NCBI GenBank assembly: GCA_007119985.1 | Contig: SKOQ01000124.1 | Location: forward strand, 1 to 5,209 | DNA from: Marinospirillum sp. | GTDB taxonomy: Bacteria; Pseudomonadota; Gammaproteobacteria; Pseudomonadales; Halomonadaceae | Length of the DNA stretch: 5,209 nt | Reading direction: 5' to 3' | Shown: piece after piece, positions 1 through 5,209 of the stretch | Layout: each line of letters opens with the position of its first letter | How positions within the stretch are numbered: position 1 is the stretch's first letter | The notes under the pieces: generated by a model | Database searches by the model: none | What the model saw: only the letters and a program-made list of their open reading frames with translations | What the model was told of the DNA's origin: nothing | Translations under genes and position numbers: made by a program

Positions 1-482
1 CGGGGTTTGCGGATCAGCTTGAAGAATATCTGCGTCAGTTTCCTCAGCTGTCTGGCCGTGATATCGAACTGGAGATTCTTGAGTCTTCTATTTTAGGCGA
101 TATCCAGCAGGCCTCGCGGGTCATTCGTCAATGTCAGCGCCTCGATGTGCGTTTTGCTTTGGATGACTTTGGCACCGGCTACTCCTCACTGGCTTATTTG
201 AAGCAGTTGCCCACCTATTGGATCAAGATAGATCAAGGCTTTGTGCGCGATATGCTGAATGATCAAGATGATCTAGCTATCTTGCAGGGGATTATGGGCC
301 TAGCACAGGCTTTTGAGCGAGAAGTCATTGCTGAGGGTGTTGAAACCTTTGCCCATGCCAAAGCGCTGTTTTCACTCGGTTGTCTTTATGCCCAAGGCTA
401 TGGCATTGCGCGGCCGATGCCAGCCGAGCAGGTGATGGATTGGGTTGCAGCGTGGCAGGCCAAGCCTTGGATTTTTGAGTGA
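1..482 (+). CDS. EAL-domain cyclic-di-GMP phosphodiesterase, C-terminal part (5' end outside window)
   Basis: This reading frame is open from the window edge (first full codon at base 3) to TGA at 480-482 and encodes the last 159 residues of an EAL domain. EAL enzymes hydrolyse the second messenger c-di-GMP to linear pGpG in the cytoplasm. Numbering from the first codon, the visible conserved positions are the LExxE segment (E24, E27), DDFGTGYSSL (D54, D55), the KID motif (K75, D77), EGVET (E111, E114) and QGYGIARPMP (Q131). The metal and substrate ligands in this half therefore look intact and catalysis is plausible. The EAL signature itself and the upstream Asn ligand lie outside the window, as do any GGDEF, PAS or sensor domains, which are common partners. 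The protein ends about 20 residues after the RPMP motif, so nothing follows the EAL domain. GTG at 147 is internal, because the LExxE segment lies upstream in frame. The gene converges on the hybrid kinase gene with a 19-base gap. The EAL assignment is very secure; activity is inferred. Confidence 0.95.
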   Translation, partial: GFADQLEEYLRQFPQLSGRDIELEILESSILGDIQQASRVIRQCQRLDVRFALDDFGTGYSSLAYLKQLPTYWIKIDQGFVRDMLNDQDDLAILQGIMGLAQAFEREVIAEGVETFAHAKALFSLGCLYAQGYGIARPMPAEQVMDWVAAWQAKPWIFE

Positions 483-501
483 GGCTACTCAAAGCAGCGG
501 G

Positions 502-3405
502 CTATAGCTGACGATTGAACAGCCGCTCAAGGCGCAGATGTGCTTCTTCAAAAGCAAAATCAGCGACCAGCTGTTGAATCTGTTTGAGCTGGGTTTCCAA
601 ACGCGTATCTTGGGCCGCCCGTTGAAGCTGATGAAAAGCGGAGACGGCTTCAAAATCTCCCTCCAGTAGCAGAGATGATAAACGCTGCCATTGTGGGTAG
701 AGCTGCGGCCAGTTGATCTCGAGACGCGGGCGTGGTGTTGGGGTGGGCTCAACCTGGCTAGGTAGCCACTGGCGCAGGCTGGCACTGAGTTGTTTGAGTT
801 GAATAGGCTTGCTGAGGTGATCATTCATACCGACATCCAAACAACGCTGGCGATCTTCAGCAAAAGCATCGGCGGTTAACGCAATAATCGGCAGGGGATC
901 ACAGACCTGATCCTTCTCGCGCTGGCGCAGTGCCATCGTGGTTTGGTAGCCATCTAAGACGGGCATATGAATATCCATTAAGACCAGATCAAAAGCTGAA
1001 TCTGCTTCGAGCAACTCCAGCGCCGCTTGACCATCTTGTACGGCTTGGTAGCTGAGACCTAGCTTGGCCAGGAGGCGGCAAATCACCAGTTGATTGACTG
1101 GGTTATCCTCTACGACAAGGACGCGGCCAGTTAAGCTCTGTTCTGGCATCGGTGATGTGACAGGTGTGGGATTGAGTTGAGCGAGTGGAGGTAAAGGGAG
1201 TGTGAGCCAAAAGCAGCTGCCTTGGCCCAGCTCGCTTTCAAAACCCAACTCACCCCCCATGGCATCCACCAGTTGCTTCACTATCGATAAGCCTAACCCT
1301 GTGCCGCCGAACTCGCGGGTGGTGGAATTATCGACCTGGCTAAAAGGCTGGAAGAGCAGATGTTGGTCTTGAGCAGCGATACCGATTCCTGTATCACGAA
1401 TTCGCAGCGTGAGTCCTGACTCAGGCGCCGTCAGCGGCCAGCCCTCAATGCTCACCGTACCCTGAGCCGTAAATTTCACGGCGTTGCTAGTGAGATTGGT
1501 CAGAATTTGGCGCAGACGATGGGCATCGCCTTGAAAGCCTAAATGAGGATCGCCGTGCCAAGTGGATTCGAGTTGAATGCCCTTTAATTCGGCGCTGCTA
1601 GAGAAGAGCCCAGCGATGGATTGCATCAGCGTGGCAGGAAAAATCTCGCCTGTATGCAGTTGTAAGGAGCCAGCCTCAATTTTTGACAGATCCAGAATAT
1701 CGTTCAGCAGATTAAGCAAGGCTTGGGCTGATTGAAAGAGCGTCTGAATATAATCATCAAACTCAGCGGTATTGGGCTGGCTGGTTTTGAGCAGCTCCGC
1801 CATGCCAAGAATACCATTCATGGGTGTACGGATTTCATGGCTCATGGTGGCTAAAAAGCGGCTTTTGGCAATATTGGCGGCTTCTGCCGCTTTTTTGGCT
1901 GAGACCAATTCCTTCTCTGTCTGCTTACGCGCACTGATATCCTGTACAAAACAGGCTAACTGGCCGCGTGCAGGGCGAAAAGCGGTGAGTGAGAGGTATT
2001 TGTTTAAATCCTCGCGCCAGAGTTCGATGGATTGGGGGTTCCCATCCTCTAATACCTGCTGATAGAGCAGGGTTTCTGTCTCAGGGAGGTGTGGCCAGAG
2101 GTCGGCGAGTAATGCGCCTTGTAGAAAACAGACTGGTTTTTGGCAGATGGCTTCAAACGCAGGATTGGCTGCAATCAAGCGCAGGTGCTGAGCGATGTTG
2201 GTGTCCTGATCATCATATAAAGCCTCATAGAGCGCAAAGCCATCCTGCATGGTTTCAAACAGGAGTTGATACTGCTTCTGAGTTTGTTGCTGTTCTTCAA
2301 GCAGCTGGATTTTATTGAGTGCCACCGCCACCAGCTGAGAGACATCAGTTAAAAAATCGGCATGTTGCTGTTGTACGCTAAAGGGGGTCAGCCAATTCAG
2401 GATAATCAAATGATAGCCCTGATCGGTAAAACGAAAGGGAAACCAGTAGAGGGTGTCTATGCCCATGTCCCTGTGGACTAGCTGGTCTGAACCATCCGCC
2501 ACCAGCGCCGGATGCAGAGCATGGCGTTGGCTCAAAAAGGGCTCCTGACGCTCTTGCATCCATTCTACACCCGTGGCGAAGAGGGCGATCGGAAAGGTGC
2601 CAATGCTACTGGTAATATCCAGCACTTGAGTGTTGAGCCACTCGTCCAAGCCAATAATCAGCCCTTGTTGCAAATCAATTTGATACACCAAAGAGCGATC
2701 AGCCTGCATCGCTTGGCCAATACAACGACAGGTGGTGTTTAAAATCGCCATAGCTGAGTTTTCGGCAGCTAATGTAAAGGCAATGGCATCCATCGCGGCA
2801 CGGTATTGCGCGGTGGCTTGAGCTTGCTTGGCTTGTTTTTCTTCTTGGATTTTGCGTGCGGTAATATCTTGAAAGGTCACCAGGCTGCCAGTGACTCGCT
2901 CTTTGTCGAGTAAGGGCACAACCTGCACATCAACATAGATGAAATCGCCATTCTTGCACCAAAAGACCTCTTCAATATGACGTCTTTGTCCATCGGATAG
3001 AGTACCAAAAATGGGGCAATCGGCATGAGGGTAGGGCTCACCATTTAAGCGATGGTGATGGAAGAGAAGATGTTGATCTTCTCCGATCACTTCATGCTCT
3101 TCAAAGCCGAGCATCTGTAAAGCGGATTGATTGATAAAGGTGCAGCGCCCAAAAGCATCGACGCCATAGACCCCTTCGCTGAGGCTTTCCAGTAGCTTTA
3201 AACGAAATAGGCGATGCTGCTGGGTGCGATGGCGTAAGACAAGCCAGACCAACAGTGGCAAAATCAGCAGTATGCCAATCACCAGCACCAGTGCTAGCGG
3301 GCGATGTTCAACGAAAAAACGCGGTGTTAAAGAGGCAGCAAGGACCAGTGGAGACCAGCAAAATAAGCAGAGCAGAAGCAGCAGGGCTAGGTATCGCGCG
3401 GGCAT
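502..3405 (-). CDS. Membrane hybrid sensor histidine kinase/response regulator (PAS-GAF-PAS-HisKA-HATPase-REC)
   Basis: This 967-residue protein autophosphorylates on His and passes the phosphate to its own receiver. Residues 5-24 form a hydrophobic helix or signal peptide, then about 12 periplasmic residues, then a second helix at 37-57 ending in basic residues (RHRTQQHR), so nearly all the protein is cytoplasmic. Next come PAS1 (about 68-185, ending FQDITARK), a divergent GAF-like domain (about 204-368), PAS2 (about 376-493, ending VQDISARK), and HisKA with SHEIRTP (H523). The HATPase has its N box (N637, N641), DTGIGI (D671), LFQPFSQ and GGTGLGLS (G700-S707). REC spans about 761-882, with acidic E766/D767, phosphoacceptor D811, T844 and K866. 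All catalytic residues are present. A Pro-rich linker leads to a helical tail (about 899-962) shared with the upstream kinase. The ATG start is preceded by AGGAGA nine bases upstream and overlaps the upstream gene by 19 bases, indicating translational coupling. The signal is unknown, but the tiny periplasmic loop favours cytoplasmic sensing through PAS or GAF. I cannot assign a named orthologue. Confidence 0.96.
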   Translation of the reverse strand: MPARYLALLLLLCLFCWSPLVLAASLTPRFFVEHRPLALVLVIGILLILPLLVWLVLRHRTQQHRLFRLKLLESLSEGVYGVDAFGRCTFINQSALQMLGFEEHEVIGEDQHLLFHHHRLNGEPYPHADCPIFGTLSDGQRRHIEEVFWCKNGDFIYVDVQVVPLLDKERVTGSLVTFQDITARKIQEEKQAKQAQATAQYRAAMDAIAFTLAAENSAMAILNTTCRCIGQAMQADRSLVYQIDLQQGLIIGLDEWLNTQVLDITSSIGTFPIALFATGVEWMQERQEPFLSQRHALHPALVADGSDQLVHRDMGIDTLYWFPFRFTDQGYHLIILNWLTPFSVQQQHADFLTDVSQLVAVALNKIQLLEEQQQTQKQYQLLFETMQDGFALYEALYDDQDTNIAQHLRLIAANPAFEAICQKPVCFLQGALLADLWPHLPETETLLYQQVLEDGNPQSIELWREDLNKYLSLTAFRPARGQLACFVQDISARKQTEKELVSAKKAAEAANIAKSRFLATMSHEIRTPMNGILGMAELLKTSQPNTAEFDDYIQTLFQSAQALLNLLNDILDLSKIEAGSLQLHTGEIFPATLMQSIAGLFSSSAELKGIQLESTWHGDPHLGFQGDAHRLRQILTNLTSNAVKFTAQGTVSIEGWPLTAPESGLTLRIRDTGIGIAAQDQHLLFQPFSQVDNSTTREFGGTGLGLSIVKQLVDAMGGELGFESELGQGSCFWLTLPLPPLAQLNPTPVTSPMPEQSLTGRVLVVEDNPVNQLVICRLLAKLGLSYQAVQDGQAALELLEADSAFDLVLMDIHMPVLDGYQTTMALRQREKDQVCDPLPIIALTADAFAEDRQRCLDVGMNDHLSKPIQLKQLSASLRQWLPSQVEPTPTPRPRLEINWPQLYPQWQRLSSLLLEGDFEAVSAFHQLQRAAQDTRLETQLKQIQQLVADFAFEEAHLRLERLFNRQL
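520..711 (-). other. C-terminal helical tail of the hybrid kinase, shared with the neighbouring kinase
   Basis: Residues 899-962 form a probably all-helical segment with a QLxP start, an F-x-A element (DFEA), and an FxFExAxxxLERL ending. It aligns without gaps to residues 513-576 of the adjacent kinase; by eye, 21 of 64 positions are identical. It lacks the HxxKG-type phosphorylatable His motif of HPt domains, so it is not an obvious phosphotransfer module. I cannot name a family for it. A structural, dimerising or partner-docking role is possible. Confidence 0.7.
760..1125 (-). other. Receiver (REC) domain of the hybrid kinase
   Basis: Residues about 761-882 of the hybrid kinase read as a complete receiver. 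RVLVVEDN holds the acidic metal ligands E766 and D767. MDIHMP holds the phosphoacceptor D811 (codon at 975-973). ALTA holds T844 and LSKP holds K866. No DNA-binding or enzymatic output domain follows. It is the only receiver in the window and the one large domain missing from the adjacent kinase. Confidence 0.95.
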
Positions 3406-5209
3406 GCAGTCTCTTCTCCTGGTGGGGCTGGATGCAAAGATAGAATCTGGCTTGCTAAACGCTCTAGGCCGGTTTGGGCCGATTCAAAATCAAAATGATG
3501 GATCGATTGATGAATCGAGCTATATTCGGCTTGCCAGTCGCTAGATTGTAACGCTAATTCAAGCTCTTGAGCCAGCTCTAGCGCATCAAAGTGGTCTTCT
3601 GCCAAGTGGCGTTGGAGCTGCTCGATCAGCGGCATGAGCTGCTTTGGATCGATCACAGCCTGTTCCTGATGCGCTGAAGCTGCTTCCGCTGGTGTATTGG
3701 CGTGGGACGCTCGCATCGCTGAAGCCTCCAGCTGCCTCAAGGGGAGTGCAAAAGAAAAGCAAGAGCCTTGACCGAGCTGACTAGTGACTTGGATCTGGCC
3801 TTGCATTAAATCGCACAGGCGTTTGACGATGGAAAGTCCTAACCCAGTGCCGCCAAACTGACGTGTTATCGAATCATCCAGCTGAGTGAAGGGTTGAAAA
3901 AGGCGATTCAGCTGATCATCACTGATTCCCATGCCTGAGTCTTCAACGCGAAACGCCACGCGGCCTTGCTGATCCAGTCCAGCTTGGCAGGTAATCCCGC
4001 CTTGTGAAGTGAACTTCAACGCATTGTTCATCAGATTGTGCAGCATTTGGCGGACGCGGTAGCCATCGCCTTCCACCATCAGGCTGGGATCGCTCCACCA
4101 GCGAACTTCAAGTTGTAGACCTTTTTGTGCCGCTAAGGGGCCATAGAGTTGCTGCGTTTCTGTCAGCAGCTCAGCGGGAGCGAATTCGGTTTTTTCAAGC
4201 GTGAGGCCACCGGCTTCAATCTTCGATAGATCAAGCAGATCATTGAGCAGGCGAAGTAAGGATTGGCCAGAGCGAAAAAGGGTCTGCACATAATCAGCAT
4301 ACTGGGGATGATCTGGACGAATATCGCGCAAGAGTTGCGCCATTCCTAAAATGGCGTTCATTGGGGTGCGTAGTTCATGGGTGATGGTCGATAAAAAGCG
4401 ACTTTTGGCTTGGTTGGCCGCCTCAGCCTGATGGAGAGCCTCTTGTAGGTGCAGCTCATTTTTTTTCTGTTCGGTAATATCCATCACTAAGCCCACCACC
4501 TTCACCACCTGGCCGCCCTCTATGACTGGCGCTGTTTTAGTGCGTATCCAGCAGGCACGCCCAGTATAGGTCGTAAAGGGGACAGTGAGATCGTAGGGCT
4601 CGCCTTGTTCGATACAGCGCCTAAAGGCGTGATGAATGGTCTCCTGATCTTGTGGCCGATAGCAGCGCAAACTTTGGCCGATATGATCAAAGTGTGGATT
4701 AGGCGTGAAATCATGGAGGCGGTAGAGGCCCTCTGTCCAGTACATTTTTTGGCTCGCGACTTGATACTCCCAGCCACCAATTAAAGCCAGCGCCTCGCCA
4801 TCGCTTAAAAGGCGTTGATGACGCTCGAGTTCGGTATTGAGTCTGAGCGAATCTTGCTCGCTGCGCTGGATTTTTCGATAGCTCAACAGAGCCGCAAATA
4901 AGATCAGCAGCGCTAAGAAGAGCGCAGCCAGTGCATTGCCCGCCCAATTATTGAGGATTTGATCCGGTTTGAGGTGCACTTGAATTCGTAGTGGCGCATT
5001 GGGAAGTGAACTTTCACTGGTTAAAGCTTCAGCCAAAGGGCTGGCATGCCAAGGCCAGCTGACCAGTTGATAGCTCCACGCTAGCCAAGCTGGAGGCGGT
5101 GAGCTTGATACGCGACTGGCCAGTGGGAGCTCGGCCAGCTGTTCGGCAGATTGGCCGTCAGGTAGATCAAGCAGAACATACACCTGTGCGGGTTGTTGCC
5201 ATTCATGCA
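3387..5209 (-). CDS. Membrane sensor histidine kinase, PAS-HisKA-HATPase, no receiver domain (5' end outside window)
   Basis: The frame is open from the right edge to TAG at 3389-3387. A GTG at 5183 is the first possible start inside the window, but the frame continues upstream without a stop (HEWQQPAQ precedes it) and no Shine-Dalgarno precedes it, so the true start is probably beyond the edge. Numbering from that GTG: residues 1-80 look like the end of a periplasmic sensor region of unknown ligand, and a transmembrane helix spans about 83-101. A charged helical linker and a PAS_3-like domain (about 132-240, ending VMDITEQKK) follow. HisKA carries THELRTP (H269). The HATPase has its N box (N383, N387), DSGMGI (D415), LFQPFTQ and GGTGLGLS (G444-S451). 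The core matches the downstream hybrid kinase without gaps around the H box. After the HATPase there is an Ala/Ser-rich linker (about 483-512) and the shared helical tail (513-576), with no REC. It therefore needs a separate receiver, possibly that of its neighbour. A missing first transmembrane helix is expected in the unseen N-terminus. Confidence 0.94.
   Translation of the reverse strand, partial: HEWQQPAQVYVLLDLPDGQSAEQLAELPLASRVSSSPPPAWLAWSYQLVSWPWHASPLAEALTSESSLPNAPLRIQVHLKPDQILNNWAGNALAALFLALLILFAALLSYRKIQRSEQDSLRLNTELERHQRLLSDGEALALIGGWEYQVASQKMYWTEGLYRLHDFTPNPHFDHIGQSLRCYRPQDQETIHHAFRRCIEQGEPYDLTVPFTTYTGRACWIRTKTAPVIEGGQVVKVVGLVMDITEQKKNELHLQEALHQAEAANQAKSRFLSTITHELRTPMNAILGMAQLLRDIRPDHPQYADYVQTLFRSGQSLLRLLNDLLDLSKIEAGGLTLEKTEFAPAELLTETQQLYGPLAAQKGLQLEVRWWSDPSLMVEGDGYRVRQMLHNLMNNALKFTSQGGITCQAGLDQQGRVAFRVEDSGMGISDDQLNRLFQPFTQLDDSITRQFGGTGLGLSIVKRLCDLMQGQIQVTSQLGQGSCFSFALPLRQLEASAMRASHANTPAEAASAHQEQAVIDPKQLMPLIEQLQRHLAEDHFDALELAQELELALQSSDWQAEYSSIHQSIHHFDFESAQTGLERLASQILSLHPAPPGEETACPRDT
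3415..3420 (-). promoter_or_regulatory. Ribosome binding site of the hybrid kinase gene
   Basis: On the - strand AGGAGA lies nine bases before the ATG at 3405, with a further purine run (AGAG) between. It sits inside the last codons of the upstream kinase gene, whose stop codon lies downstream of the hybrid kinase's ATG. Ribosomes finishing the first gene would keep this site unfolded and could reinitiate, giving coupled synthesis of the two kinases. It supports the ATG at 3405 as the true start. Confidence 0.85.
3456..3647 (-). other. C-terminal helical tail of the receiver-less kinase, shared with the hybrid kinase
   Basis: Residues 513-576 (numbered from the GTG at 5183) match the hybrid kinase tail position for position: QLMP against QLYP, HFDA against DFEA, and FDFESA against FAFEEA, followed by LERL in both. 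Here the tail follows the HATPase directly after an Ala/Ser-rich linker instead of following a receiver. The protein runs about 22 residues past the tail (ending TACPRDT), partly because its last codons also hold the next gene's ribosome binding site and start. Confidence 0.7.

Noticed and set aside
147..482. GTG at 147 as the start of a short 111-residue EAL protein
   Set aside because: The frame is open upstream to the window edge and encodes the conserved LExxE segment of the same EAL domain, so the GTG is an internal Val codon.
496..527. Possible hairpin AGCGG...CCGCT near the convergent gene ends as a terminator
   Set aside because: The stem is only five base pairs with a loop of about 20 bases, there is no T run, and it lies partly inside the hybrid kinase coding sequence.
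520..711. Shared kinase tail as an HPt phosphotransfer domain
   Set aside because: No HxxKG-like motif is present and the only His residues are not conserved between the two tails at an aligned position.
489..824. Open frame overlapping the end of the hybrid kinase on the same strand
   Set aside because: It lies in another frame of the REC and tail region, its product has no recognisable domain, and the real frame is strongly conserved there.
1772..2742. Several + strand open frames antisense to the hybrid kinase
   Set aside because: They show no family motifs and lie wholly opposite well-conserved PAS, HisKA and GAF coding sequence, so they are chance frames.
3224..3544. + strand open frames across the junction of the two kinase genes
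   Set aside because: They have a low-complexity composition and no recognisable domain, and both kinase reading frames are intact through this junction.
5198..5206. ATG codons on the - strand near the right edge as a start for the upstream kinase
   Set aside because: The two ATGs (5206-5204 and 5202-5200) are in the other two frames, not in the kinase frame.

Overview
The window holds three protein-coding genes and almost no intergenic DNA. Base composition is near 50% GC. The protein style (PAS/GGDEF-EAL-type signalling enzymes, Q-rich membrane hybrid kinases) points to a Gram-negative bacterium of the Pseudomonadota, most likely a gammaproteobacterium or a related betaproteobacterium. There is no ribosomal or housekeeping marker to narrow this, so it is an inference from style only.

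Layout. The left edge (1-482, + strand) carries the C-terminal half of an EAL-domain cyclic-di-GMP phosphodiesterase whose start lies outside the window. After a gap of only 19 bases, two genes on the - strand fill the rest. Read in their own direction, the first is a membrane sensor histidine kinase (from beyond the right edge to 3387). It has a sensor segment, a transmembrane helix, a PAS domain and a HisKA-HATPase core, but no receiver domain. The second (3405-502) is a 967-residue hybrid sensor kinase/response regulator: two N-terminal hydrophobic helices, PAS, GAF-like, PAS, HisKA, HATPase, REC and a short tail. The two genes overlap by 19 bases, and a strong ribosome binding site for the second lies inside the end of the first, so they are almost certainly one transcript.

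How they may work together. Both kinases keep the phospho-accepting His and the ATP-binding boxes, and the hybrid keeps the receiver Asp. The window shows no HPt domain and no DNA-binding response regulator, so the output of the pair is not visible. The convergent EAL gene makes c-di-GMP turnover a plausible neighbouring process, but nothing in the sequence ties it directly to the kinases.

The most interesting signal is that both kinases end in the same short helical tail, alignable over 64 residues without a gap. Between kinase core and tail, the hybrid has exactly 130 more residues, the REC domain and its linkers. The pair therefore looks like a tandem duplication in which one copy lost (or the other gained) a receiver domain while keeping an uncharacterised tail. 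I see no mobile elements, RNA genes, CRISPR arrays or convincing terminators, and no promoter; the promoter of the kinase pair must lie to the right of the window.
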